Part shown: piece by piece, positions 1 through 11,078 of the stretch
How positions within the stretch are numbered: the first letter of the stretch is position 1
Layout of the letters: the number at the start of each line of letters is the position of its first letter
Assembly (NCBI GenBank): GCA_019671135.1
Contig: JAHRHY010000002.1
Location: 1,054,001-1,118,000 of the forward strand
Direction of reading: 5' to 3'
DNA: 64,000 nt
DNA from: Linnemannia hyalina
Taxonomy: Eukaryota > Mortierellomycota > Mortierellomycetes > Mortierellales > Mortierellaceae
The notes under the pieces: model-generated
Database searches by the model: none
Told to the model about the DNA's origin: nothing
The model's input: only the letters and a program-made list of their open reading frames with translations
Made by a program: the position numbers and the translations under genes

Positions 1-209
1 GGAGTGGACAGTTGAGCACACCGCTCCAGATGCAGAACCTCATTTGACAGCATTGTCCAGCCACTGTTTCCCATGTCATCCCACTCTTCTCTTCCACTAC
101 CTTTGCCACTTCTTTCTTACATCTCTTCACATTCATCCCTCTTTGCCTCCTCTTTCTTCCCATCTCTCACAATCTTTACCTTCTCCTTCCTTTCCATTCA
201 ATGCTTCAT

Positions 210-3200
210 ATGTCCACCAACAGTCTGACTTCTTCTGTCTTGTTGATGGAGAGGCTACCTCTAACGCCTCCCAGTCTCACCATTAACCACAACGACAGCT
301 GGAGAGCTCAAGGATCTCATCAAGACCAAGAAGGCTCCTCGATTTGACGATGTTGCGACTGATGAGCTCACTCTCTGGCGCGTCTCCCACCCCGTCATTG
401 CGGCCAACAAACACACTCCTGTTCTCTTGAGCGCGATTGGTTCTCCACGGAGTTCCACCCGATCGACGACATTGCATACGTGTTTGCCGAGACACCTCCC
501 AAGAAAACAATCCGCATCGTTGTCCAGTGCCCTCCTCTCCAAGGTAATGAGACACGTTTTGTTGATTGTTGTTTGGAACAAGAGCTTGTTTACCCCGCTA
601 ACTTTATTTCTCGCGTGCAATTGATCTCAAATAGTCCATGCACCTGTTCCTTCTCACTCATTGACTCCACTTCCTGGCTACCAATCGGACGACTCTCATT
701 CTGGCACACCGCTGTCTGGTATGCATTCTCTCGTGTCTTTGTGTCTCTGTCATTGTTTTTTTGTGTGTGTGGTTTTCTAACATTGTACCTTTTTTCTCAT
801 GCAAATACGCGACCTCCATGCAGACATCAAAAGGATCAGGGACTACTTTTTCGCTGGAGGATCAAAGCACGCCAAGTTTTTCGACAGCTATGTTCAGGGA
901 CAATACTCATTACCAGTCACTGCACATGGCATATGCGGCTTACTCAAGGTCATGCGCCGAGGCGCGGTCGAATCAGAGGGAGCAAAGCCGAGAACCTACC
1001 TGATCCTCCAACCAGTGCTGGCGATCCCGTCCCCGAAAGGTTCAAGTCCAACATTCTTCTGGGCGTGCTGGAGAAGCGCAAGATCTACCGTTTTTGGTGT
1101 CAGGTGAGTTTCCAACTCTGGATTACATACGGCAGTCTATATCCTGCTACATTGCATCGCCTCACATGTCCTGTTGCTCCCTCTGTACTTTAGCGGGTGC
1201 CGGCAAGACCAGAACTATGATTGCGATGCTCTACCTTCAGTGGGGATTCTATTTCAACGCGTCAAGCAAGGATCTTGGGTCGGACGATCTCTTCCGCCTG
1301 GCCGAATTCATTGACGGCAACACATTAGACGATTCAGCAAGCATCAACACCCACTTTGCCAAAAGTGCTACTCTTTTGCTTCTCCTCTCTCGTCTCATGA
1401 TTCTCAGCTACTGTCTGAAGGTCTCAGGCTGTCGCCAGACGTTTTCGAGTGCAAGATGGGCCTTGCTCCAAGTTTGTCCCCACATGTTCAAGGATGTGTT
1501 CATGCATCTTTTCATCAAGCTGCGCGATCTGATGAAAGGACGGGCACTCCTCGAATCACACCTTGCGTCCATTGTCCGCGATGAGTTTGAGCTGTTGCAA
1601 GACAAGCCTGCTGCCCTTGATTATCCTAACTTTTCAAGTGACTCCAAGCTTCGGTTGGTCATCGATGAGGCCCAGCTCTTGAGCGACAAGAGCCCAACAT
1701 CGTTCGCGTCGTCATTTACACAAGGTGATCCAAGACCAATGTAAGTACTGCGTTCTGAGGTTATCCCGCAACCAGTCCTTGTCCCCATGATGAAAATTTT
1801 CTTTCCTCTCCCTTTTCAGAAGAGCTTACCCATTTCTCTCCTTCCCTCCTCCCCACATTCATCTGAAGGTTAAGCCCCTTCCTCCATGGTTTTGGGTCGG
1901 TTGGCTCAAGATCATCTATTGCGGTACAGGATTGTCAATCCGAACCCTCCATTGGGCCATGAGCAGCGGCGATGACATCAAGAGGTATGGCTCCAACACC
2001 TTTCCATGTAAGTAAGGGCGATGACTTTATGGTTTCCAAACAATGGTCTATAAGACTGGATGCTAAGCATCATATTTTTCTTTTTATGCTTCTACTTCCT
2101 CATCCAGACATTGAATTTCCAGGATGGACTTGTGCGCACTCGATACAATCGTATGTTGACCGCCTCAAAGAGCAGCTATTGGATGATAAGTCGAAAAGAC
2201 GGTGGACACTCTTATCCCTTCCGAAGCCATGGAGATGTTGCACAGGAGAATAAAGCCTCGATTCAGACCTATTGTCACGGCTATTCGAAGGCATTCTTGA
2301 GACTGACGAGTGGGAGACTGCCATCGACAACACTGAAATCATGATCACCTCTTAGAAGGATCGGCACCGCCGAGGCAACATGTGCGGAGAATTCATCCGG
2401 TAAGCTTTCTCGCCAACAATTCTGTTGATTTGCCCTTTATCTCATAATTATTGATTTCTTCAATTTACATTTACTAACTACATTTTTTAAACGGTCCTTG
2501 TTCTAGCTTGGAGGACAAGATCGCCAAAAATCCCGAACTCTTCACTTCATGCTCTTCCATCAAGGAGTCACTTGGGCTTTTCCTTTATCGCCATCGTCTC
2601 CTGGATGCTCCTTCAACTATGATTAAGAATGACATGCAGCTGTTTGAGGCAGCATTTGGTCGTATCAACCTCTTTGGAGGTTCCGCAAGAACAGTTCTCG
2701 ATAGGCCCTTGGTCTTGAAGGCTACCGAGAACTTCTCCATGAGAAGGATCCTTCGTTCATCTCGGCAGCAAAGCGTGCAATGCTGCATTCTACCCACGCC
2801 TCAGTACAAGGGTCTATGTGGGAATCAATGATGCCACCAGTCTTTGTCGAGGCTCTGAAGACACGACCACTGTCGACATGGCCTTTGCTGAACAACATGT
2901 CTCTTCCCGATCAGTTCGTTGGAGACGTAACCACTGTTGGCCATCACGAATGTCAACCAAAACTCGCCATATCGCACCGAAACATCACAACACAGGAGTT
3001 CATGAAGGCGCATGTTGAGAACAACTCAAAACAAGATGGTCAAGATGTCCCACCATTCTACGTCCCAGCACCACATGTTTCAGGACCTGACATCATTTTT
3101 TCATCAGGATCAATGGAAAAGTCTCTCCGTGCTTCGTTCAAGTAAGTTGCATGGAACGGAGGCCAAAACTTAAGTATGGCCAAATCGAATCCAGTTCGAA

Positions 3201-3774
3201 ATTTTATTTCGATTAAAATACGCACAAACCCAATGCAAATCATAGTGAATTCGAATAAATTCGATTAGATGCGCTTTAAAAATTTAAAATTATGACGTCT
3301 GTTACTCTAGCACCACTCTTTTTTCCACTCTCGCTTTCTCTTTTTTTTTTTTTTTTCCTTCCCTCCACAGCTCAAATTGCGACAAGTCCTTGAAGCGAGT
3401 GATGTCGAAAAGGCACTTGCCACGGTAAGCAGGCATGCCGTGCAAGAAAAAAATGGAAAGGAGCAGAAGAAAAAGTAAGTTCAAGCGCCGCAACTGCAGG
3501 ACTTCTGTCCCTCTGGATCTTATATCAGCATGGTGATCGCCTACCCTGCCGAGGTTGTCAACTTTCAAGTCGTTCGTCCCGATCCCAAGCCCGAGCTTGA
3601 GGGCCTTCAGCGCGTGTCGATTGGGATCGACGACAGGAACTTCCCAAGATCTTTCCACGCCGTCATGTCGAGTTTCTGGACACGCTGAAGCGACCCAAGC
3701 GCCGCTCAGATGAGGAGGAGCTTGAATCATCCAAGAAGATGAAGGCGAGCGATCCTCAGCCAAGCAACGAGTAG
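210..3774 (+). pseudogene. Crinkler (CRN)-type P-loop NTPase gene, broken by frameshifts
   Basis: The plus strand carries a full-length but disrupted Crinkler-family gene. In order: an N-terminal CRN/ubiquitin-like header (short stretches such as FCLVDGEATSNA and LTLWRVSHPV at about 210-540), a linker with DIKRIRDYFF and the DPVPERFKSN region (about 824-1100), a Walker A motif GAGKT at 1196-1210 just after an intron (about 1102-1193), an acidic VIDEAQ Walker B-like motif near 1660-1675, and further blocks to a stop at 3772-3774. GT-AG introns are still visible (for example 544-634, 719-823). The frame changes within exons near 225-300, near 425 and near 990, with no splice sites to explain the shifts, so the locus looks like a pseudogene; assembly indels are the alternative. 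CRN proteins are effector-like or nuclear NTPase/nuclease proteins abundant in Mortierellomycota, Glomeromycotina and oomycetes. Identification rests on recognised conserved blocks; exact exon borders are approximate. Confidence 0.75.
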
Positions 3775-4506
3775 CAAAAGTAACGGTCCATGCAATAAAG
3801 CACACCTCTCTTTGTTTTCATTGGCACTGTCAGTGTGTCATCGATCGACCAGGCTGAAAGGGCAACACGCAATACATAAACATCCCTTTGCTATGTCCTT
3901 GAGTAGACTATACCATTTTGCGTTGCCCGAGAAGACGGAGGAACGACCTTCTTATGTGGGTTCTGTCGAATGTTTAGTAATGTACGAGCCTTTTTTTTTT
4001 GTTCGTTGTGAAAAACAAATATCTGTAGGACGTTCAATCACTCTTCTACACGACACATTTATCCGATTGTCTCTTGCCCATTTTCCATCAAATGTCAGTG
4101 GAGCAAGAAAAGCGTTGAACAGAGACGATAGATCGCAATGTAGACAGAGTGAACGAAAATGACGATGGCGAAGTTGGTTTCAATGCGTGGAGAGAGGTCA
4201 AGGCAAAAAAAAAGAGGGGGAAACCATCCACCAGTGGTGGATTCACGCCGAGCCTCTAGATTGCGAGGCAAAGCGAGAAAAAAAAATAGCGAAGCAGATG
4301 GCACTTGACTTTCTGATTCCATGGTGGTTTGTGTGTTTGTTTGCTTGGAGGCCTGTTTTTTTTTTTTAATTAATTGTTTGTTTGTTTGTTCATACCACTG
4401 ACTTTGCCATGACTTTCCATGCTTTGCCATGAGCCGTACAAGAATCAAGAAAATAAGCACATTTGCAAACACATAACCCTCGCGAAAATCGTTCTCAGGT
4501 TATATT
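3775..4506. other. Convergent intergenic spacer
   Basis: This holds the 3' sides of the Crinkler locus (+) and the mucin-like gene (-). It contains short A and T runs and a TTTG tetranucleotide run near 4376-4390. I see no gene in it. Confidence 0.6.
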
Positions 4507-6705
4507 TCACTCTAACTGGAGGTTTGCAAGATCTTCATGGATCTGTCGATACTGCTGCTCTGCGTACTGGGCTTTTACTTGCTCAATCGCCTTCAACAAG
4601 ATCTCATTCTGTTCTCGCTCCCGCTGTCGATCAAGGCTGGATACTCCAGTTTGAATCCCCGTCGGCATCGGCCGGTCGCACTTTTCTGACGTCGGTGCTG
4701 CGACTGCAATAGTAGTTCCCGTTCGCGATCCCGATCCTGAGCCATGACTGGATCCTCCCCCGCCGCCACTCCCACTACCAGAGCTACTGCCAAGGCTGCT
4801 AGTGTACTCGATTGACGACCCATCCATTGATATGTCAGAATGCCTTTCCCGCACAGTCGATGAGGCCGCCAAGGTGCTGTTGCTATCTCGATAACTACCG
4901 AACTCAGCTCGGAGATCGTCTGTCGATGCCGTTGTCGACAAGGGTAATCCTAGGAAGCTGTCACTATCTCGTATGCTGCTAGTAATACCCTTGCCCTTGT
5001 CGTAATGTCGCTGTTCCCGCTCATCCGGTAACTCGAGACTGTCGCTCAGCAGGCTGACGCTTCCGCTCCGGATAATAATCGACGCCACCTCAAAGTCAGC
5101 CTCAAACACCGCGTTCGGATCATCAAACACATTTATCAAGGGCGCTGATGTCTGCTCATCCTGGTCTGCGAATGGTCCATGGTAGTAATGACTGACTTCC
5201 AATCTTTGCAACTCGACATCGCCGTCGTCGATCTCTCCTTTATCCCGGAATGGTCCTTCCTCCAACGGCACATCTTCTAATCGCTCATCGCCCTTTAACT
5301 CTAGCCTCCGAATCTCCTCGCTCGTCAGTTGCTCCTCATCCTCAAACTCTAGTTGGTCATCAACACCAAAATATGACAACCGCGTTGACAAACGTGTCTC
5401 AGTCAACACCGGCGAATGCGGCGACTGCGGTCGGGAATACGTCACCCTATACCGCTCCACAAGCGCGTTCAGTTTCACTAACTGCTCCTGCTGCAGTTCC
5501 AGAAGCCTCTGTAGATGGTGTTGTCGGATATGGTCCTGTGGGTGTTTATCCGTGACGACGATGGGGGTCGGCCAATTGAATTTTTGTGCCTCATACTGGT
5601 CTAGGGGTGTCTTGATGTTGAGGTCGTGGTTGTCTGGGTGCGGGGATTGGGGGCTGCGGACGCGAGCGGGTGGGTTGGCCATGAAGAATGCCTTTTCGCT
5701 GTCGAGATCGTCGTCGTCGTCGTCGTCTCTGCCATCCTGGTCGTCGCCCCCTACGCTGGCGCGGTTGATACTGGTCAGACTGTCAAGTCCACCATTGATA
5801 TTAAAGAGTCGTCGTTTTTCCCGTTTCTGTCTTCGGCGCTGGAAGGCGAAAAAGCATATGAGCGCCAGGAGTAACACAGCTGCTGCGGCCCCTCCGACAA
5901 TGATCCAAATCCTGCTGTTGCCGCTGGTCAAGGGTGACTCTGGCCCTGGTGTTGCAGTGGCGGTGCCTGACGGGTCAGGTGTAACTGAGACGAAAGTTTC
6001 CGGTCCCGAAATAGTTGCGGTGACAGACGATATCCCTGTTGAGGATAAAATCCCGGAGCTGGTGGTTGTGCCAGTAATTGATGTCGATGTAGGGGTCTGA
6101 CTTGGACTGGATAATGTCGACGTAGGGGTCTGACTTGGATTGGACGATGGCGAGGTTGTTAATGTCGCTGGAGTAGGCGGAGTAGTTTGTTCAGGTAGAT
6201 GGGTGATTGGTGGGAGGAGTGTTGGTGAAAATCTTGTCGATGGCTCGCCTGTTATTGGGACAGTTGTTGTAACATCTATTGTCGGTGCAGCTGAAGGAAT
6301 ATCTGTAGTTGATGCAGTTGTTGGGGTATCTGTCGCTGGTGCAGGTGAAGGAATATCTGTCGCTGGTGTAGTTGCAGGGACATCTGTCGTAGGTGTGGTT
6401 GGAGGGACATCTGACGTAGGTGAAATATATGTCGTTAGTGTAGTTGTAGGGACATCTGTCGTTGAAGTCCTCAGATCTGGTGACATTGTCTCAATACTGG
6501 TGATTATCGCTGAGAAAGTCGGCGTTGTTGAAGTAAAAGTTCCTGGATCTTGTCTGACATGAAGGTCGTGTGAGGTGTAGGCGGTGATTGTGGTTGTGGC
6601 TGTTAGTTTTGGGGGGAAGTAGAATGCTGGGAGTGCTGGTGTTCGGATAGGGAGCGCGACGATTAGGCACAGTAGTACCGCTGCTTGGATCTGTCGTATC
6701 CGCAT
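4507..6705 (-). CDS. Mucin-like single-pass membrane protein (Mid2/Msb2-like architecture)
   Basis: A single-exon 732-residue protein. It begins with a signal peptide (MRIRQIQAAVLLCLIVALP, cleavage near residues 20-25). A Ser/Thr/Pro-rich ectodomain follows to about residue 265, with degenerate repeats of the form TTDVPTTTP between about 80 and 150, which fits heavy O-mannosylation. A hydrophobic helix at about residues 268-288 (IWIIVGGAAAAVLLLALICF) is followed by a basic stop-transfer QRRRQKREKRR. The roughly 440-residue cytoplasmic tail has an acidic patch (DGRDDDDDDDLDSEK), a Gly/Ser run near residue 640 and a charged C-terminal helix ending in NLQLE. This layout is that of fungal wall-stress sensors and signalling mucins, but no WSC or other named domain is visible, so function is inferred from architecture only. 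The start is the first ATG before the signal peptide, and it is followed upstream by a purine-rich (sense pyrimidine-rich) promoter. Confidence 0.8.
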   Translation of the reverse strand: MRIRQIQAAVLLCLIVALPIRTPALPAFYFPPKLTATTTITAYTSHDLHVRQDPGTFTSTTPTFSAIITSIETMSPDLRTSTTDVPTTTLTTYISPTSDVPPTTPTTDVPATTPATDIPSPAPATDTPTTASTTDIPSAAPTIDVTTTVPITGEPSTRFSPTLLPPITHLPEQTTPPTPATLTTSPSSNPSQTPTSTLSSPSQTPTSTSITGTTTSSGILSSTGISSVTATISGPETFVSVTPDPSGTATATPGPESPLTSGNSRIWIIVGGAAAAVLLLALICFFAFQRRRQKREKRRLFNINGGLDSLTSINRASVGGDDQDGRDDDDDDDLDSEKAFFMANPPARVRSPQSPHPDNHDLNIKTPLDQYEAQKFNWPTPIVVTDKHPQDHIRQHHLQRLLELQQEQLVKLNALVERYRVTYSRPQSPHSPVLTETRLSTRLSYFGVDDQLEFEDEEQLTSEEIRRLELKGDERLEDVPLEEGPFRDKGEIDDGDVELQRLEVSHYYHGPFADQDEQTSAPLINVFDDPNAVFEADFEVASIIIRSGSVSLLSDSLELPDEREQRHYDKGKGITSSIRDSDSFLGLPLSTTASTDDLRAEFGSYRDSNSTLAASSTVRERHSDISMDGSSIEYTSSLGSSSGSGSGGGGGSSHGSGSGSRTGTTIAVAAPTSEKCDRPMPTGIQTGVSSLDRQREREQNEILLKAIEQVKAQYAEQQYRQIHEDLANLQLE

Positions 6706-6960
6706 GGTATGTGTAATCGTGCTGATATAGTGAGAAGGACGGGTGGATAGTTAAGGAAAATATGTACAAGGGCGAGGGAGAAGGAGGGAATCGGTATCGT
6801 GAAGAGGGTGTGAAGATGAAAAATAGGTGAAAATAAAGGAGAGGGGAGAATGTGAAGAAAGGGGGAGACTTGAGAAGTAAGAGATGCAAGGAAAAGAAGA
6901 TAAAGGAGGGCGAAGAGAGACACTTGAAATGGATGAGAAAATGCCGAGACAGAGGAGGAG
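6706..6960 (-). promoter_or_regulatory. Pyrimidine-rich promoter/5'UTR of the mucin-like gene
   Basis: The plus strand is GA-rich here, so the sense strand is a long CT-rich tract directly upstream of the ATG. The same organisation precedes almost every gene in this window, so it is probably the local core-promoter style. No TATA box is assigned. Confidence 0.45.
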
Positions 6961-9094
6961 TGTACAGAAGAAGTTGAGCTATCTAAGGCGGAAGAAAAGC
7001 TGGGGAAGAAAAAAAGGCAATGGTCAACTCACAAAACACAAAAGGACAACATTTGAAGTGTGTATGTGAGAAGAAGGAGACGATTTGGAAAATGTGAAAA
7101 GGCAAAAAGCAAATTAAGTTTGCGACAATGCACTCCTTCCGTAAGGAAAAGGACACCGAAAATTGGGCCATGCTCGTCTTTGATGGCCTGTCCCTTTTTT
7201 TATTTCCGGGATCATTAGCAACTTGAGTGATGGTTATCTGAATTGCTTTATGACCCAACTGCACCATCCTTGGCGATGGCATGTATGTGTGCCGAGACCC
7301 AAGGTTGATCAAATGGGGCTCATTATGAAATCCAGGCGCACACTCACACCATTTTTCCGCGAATATGTTCTCCCACAGCACATGTATGATGATACAAGAT
7401 GCATGGACCACCAGGTCACACATCCTGTATTGAGTCAGTCCTTTTTCTCTTTTTCAAAACAGGCAATGTAACAAACAACGAAGGACACCTTCTCAATTGG
7501 AGTCTTGACCTTGTATGGCTTATCTGTTAGGGAATCTCCCTGAAGGAAAGGTACCGGATCTATTGTGGACTCTAGGACAGTGGTTTTCACTGTCCACTTC
7601 AACCCAGGATCTCGCTACCAATTTCTCATCCAACCCTCGCCTTCTTTTTCTTGTCTGCGATTCTGTTGAATGTGTGTCGTATTGATCAGATGTGAAGAAG
7701 GGGGGTGTGGAAAGGGGATGCGAGAAGGGGATGTGAGCAAACATCAACTCTTTGAAAGGAGCGAGAAGGAGGGGGTGAGAGAGTGAGAGAGCAGGGAAGC
7801 CGGAAGGAAAAATAAACAAGTGGTGGATGATTTTGTGGCAGTGCATCTTTTGGCAACTGAAAAGGGGAGTCATGGAGAGATGAAGAGCCTTGAGGAGAAA
7901 GGATTTAACTTTGTTGCGTGACGATGGTGAGACAGAGAGAGGGAGGCAGAGTGTTGAGTTGTGACCCATGAAATGAGTTTGGAAAGTGTTGCGGTTTGCT
8001 GAGTTTGAGTTGGTGAAGGAGAAGGAGAAAGGAAAAAGAAGAGGGAAAGGAGAGGAGAAGTAAGAGCAAACAGAGCTCGTTGGCACCTGGAGGAGAGTAA
8101 CACTCATTCCTCTGACTGGTGTGTTCTGATCCGGCAGGCTGATGCTGCTTAGTTCTTCTCTCCATGCTCTACAAAAAAAAGAGCCGTTGCTCGTGCTGGC
8201 CTTTCTGTCCTTCGGGTCAGCCATTGATCCAATCGCGCGGTACACCCTTCACAACGCAAATAATACGAGTGATTAATCCATGTGTTAGCGTTAGCACTGC
8301 AGGGCGAAATGAAACCCTGCCAATGAGAATGTGAACGAGAACGACCTATCAATAAGCAGGCAGTCAAGGGCAAGACGTTCACTGGAAGCGCAAAGCGCAG
8401 AAGGAAACAGTACTCTTACAGGTACAACATTAAATCAAGTTAGAAAGTGGGGACAGAGGGAAGAATGCTCCATTCTGTCGCGACAGACTCGGAAGAAGAC
8501 CGAAAGTATAATAGGCGCTTTTTTTTGCAAGGCCAACATCCCCTCTCTCAACGGCCAAGAGAGAGAGGTGAGGGATAATTTTCCGCCTTGTGAACCACCA
8601 GCGATTAAAGTTCGATAACACAGACAAAAAATAATTGGTCCGTTTGTGTTGATCCACCATTTCCTCTCGCACACAGACGAATCCACTTTCACACAGCTCT
8701 AGACCCTGCTCTTGGATGACGAGTGGCAGAGGGAGAGAGAAGGGTCGCCTTGACCAACACCTTCGTTCATTGAAAGGTAATCAAGGCTCCCCACGTAAAT
8801 AGAGGATACGCTCGCAACGTAACAACATAAAAAATGATCACGATGCCTCGTCTTGCGGAGCATCCTTGTTTCCCCATGGTACCCATCATTGTAAACATGC
8901 TCTCTTAGTCGCACAATCATTCAAAGGGAAAAAGAACACACAATTGCACAAACGGAACACGAAATGCAAAGAAGAGGAGAAAGGATAGAAGGCTCTCCTC
9001 GACTTGACTTTTCGTCCCTCATCACTTTTCCTCATCCGCATTCCACATTCATTCCTCTCCGTCCGACATCCGACATCCTTCATCCTGCCAAGAC
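6961..9094. other. Intergenic spacer between the mucin-like gene and FMO-A
   Basis: About 2.1 kb with only CT/GA-biased low-complexity open frames and no convincing gene. A perfect 8-bp-stem hairpin lies at 7575-7595. The last 100 nt are CT-rich and act as the likely promoter and 5'UTR of FMO-A. Confidence 0.5.
7575..7595. repeat. Perfect short inverted repeat (8-bp stem, 5-nt loop)
   Basis: The sequence GGACAGTG-GTTTT-CACTGTCC forms a perfect hairpin in otherwise unstructured spacer. It resembles the CAGTGGTTTTCA type of end seen on some hAT elements, but no matching second end was found nearby, so this could be chance. Confidence 0.3.
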
Positions 9095-11078
9095 ATGGAG
9101 ATCAGTCCCACCAGCAACGCCAAGCACGACAGCACAGTCAACCCCGCCAAACGACCCAAAGTCCTTATCGTCGGAGCAGGTCTGGCAGGACTTACTCTCG
9201 CCATGCTCCTCCATAAAGCCAACATCCCCTATGAAGTCTTTGAGCGTGCACAGGAAAGCAAACCCCTAGGTAACAGCAACATGCTGATCGTTTTTATTTG
9301 TTTTGTCTTTCTTTGCGACTTACAATATCTATCTGACGAGGATACTTGTTTGATCTTGAAAATAGGTTCTGGTACTGTGTTAACATCGCAGACGTGGCCG
9401 TTGATTCGACAACTTGGACTAGAGGAGGAGTTTAATTCTCTGAGCAAGGTCCTAACTACTATTAACGTGGGGAAAGAGAATCGCCAAATTGATTTTCAGA
9501 TCACTGTGGGGAGCAAGGGCGCCATGGAGAGGTAACAAGCCAACGCCTTTGGTATAAACACCATTTTTTCAATCACTCAAAGGAGATAAACTAACAGCTG
9601 TAATGCCTTAACGGTGTCCTAATAGGTTTGGAGGCGAGACTCGACTTATTACTCGTCCAGTGCTCTATGACCTCTTCCTGCGCCAGATCCCCAAGGAACG
9701 TGTGCACTTCGGTAAAAAGATCCTCACCACCAAGCAAGGAGGCAACGGCGTCCTTATCCGCTGCAGTGACGGGACTGAGTATGAGGGAGACATTTTGGCA
9801 GGAGCGGATGGCGCTCACAGCGCTGTTCGTCAAAATCTTTACGCAGAGCTCAAGGAACAGAACAAGTTGCCTCCACTGGACGGTGAGGCTCTTCCGTTCA
9901 TCAATGTTTGCCTAGTGGGACAGACGAGACCGCTAACTGTTGAAGAATTCGCGGACATTGAGCTGGAGGAGTGTCAGTTCAACCGTGTCGTCGGTGAGAA
10001 CAAGCCCTATGCTGTAAGTACTTGAAGGATGCTACCACATATGAATTCACTAGATTTTGGTTCTCTAATCCTCATATTGATTCTCGTGTCCATTGACATC
10101 CTTTTCGCGACTCTTACTTCTATATCGTAGTGGGGAACATTTACGACCGCCCAACGGACAGTGGCTTACAGTTTGGTCGAATTTTTGCCCATGGAAACAA
10201 GCAAGAACGATGAGACATTCTGTGACTCCGAATGGGGGCCGGAGGCAACTGCTGTGATGTGCGAACAGGTTCGAGATTTCCCCATCATCGCAGGTGGAGA
10301 CAAAAAGTTCACGGTTGGTGACCTTATTGACTGGACACCCAAGGAGTACATCTCCAAGGTCATGCTCGAGGAGAAAGTCTTCCAAACCTGGAGTAGCTGC
10401 CGCACTGTCCTATTGGGAGATGGTACGTTTTTATTCTTTCGAGTGTGAGTGTGATGACAAGGCAAAAAGGTAAAGGCAAGAAAACCATAGCGTTCGTTAA
10501 TCCTACTCATACCTTTTCTCATCCGCATGTACAACAGCGTGTCACAAATTCAATCCATCTGGCGGAGCTGGAGCGACAAACGCTATGCACGATGCGGTGA
10601 TCCTTGCAAACTACATTGATGCTCTTCCCGATCATCCCACCACAGATGACATTGAAAAGGCATTCCTTTCCTACAAGGGCGATCGCATCGAGTGGGTTGA
10701 GGATGTCTTCGAACAGAGCAAATTGTTCAGGAGCATGGTTGACAAGGTAAGCTACAGTAGATTGTTCATTGAACGCATGTGTCCTGATTGCATGTATTTG
10801 TTGCTAACATTGCCTCTTCCTTTGCCTTCTTTTTGTCCGGAATCGATTATGTTAATCGGGATCAACAGGGTATCAAGGCTACCATCATCCGTTTCATTCT
10901 CAAGTACGCGCCAGCTGCAGTGATGAAGTCCAGAAATGAGCGACAGGCCTCCTACAAGTCACAGGCAGCCTTCCTACCCCCAGATAAGGCCGACCCTTTG
11001 GTGAAGGCGATCTACCAGCCCAGTCTGCACGCTAAAGCGCAAGCACATGAACGGGTTGCCCAAGAAAAAAAGTCATAG
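9095..11078 (+). CDS. FMO-A: FAD-dependent monooxygenase (group A, PHBH fold)
   Basis: Six exons (9095-9269, 9366-9531, 9626-10013, 10131-10422, 10538-10746, 10869-11078) give 479 residues. The Rossmann GxGxxG (GAGLAG) is at residues 27-32 and the ribose-binding Glu at 50. The DG motif (GADGAHSAVR) is centred on D175-G176 and the second FAD-binding GD motif (GDACHKFNPSGGAG) on G339-D340. These are the hallmarks of single-component flavoprotein hydroxylases such as PHBH, UbiH and salicylate hydroxylase, which use NAD(P)H and O2 to hydroxylate or epoxidise a substrate. The substrate cannot be told. There is no signal peptide or clear membrane helix, so it is probably cytosolic. It is the first of five same-strand paralogues and differs most in its first 20 residues and in the substrate-side region of exon 2. 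Confidence 0.9.

Noticed and set aside
7544..7625. Possible tRNA around the short hairpin
   Set aside because: The hairpin loop lacks the invariant U33 position and no matching acceptor, D and T arms can be drawn on either strand.
7520..8245. 241-codon minus-strand open frame between the mucin-like gene and FMO-A
   Set aside because: Its composition (Ser/Leu/Pro/His/Phe) is explained by the local CT bias; there is no recognisable domain or splice structure.
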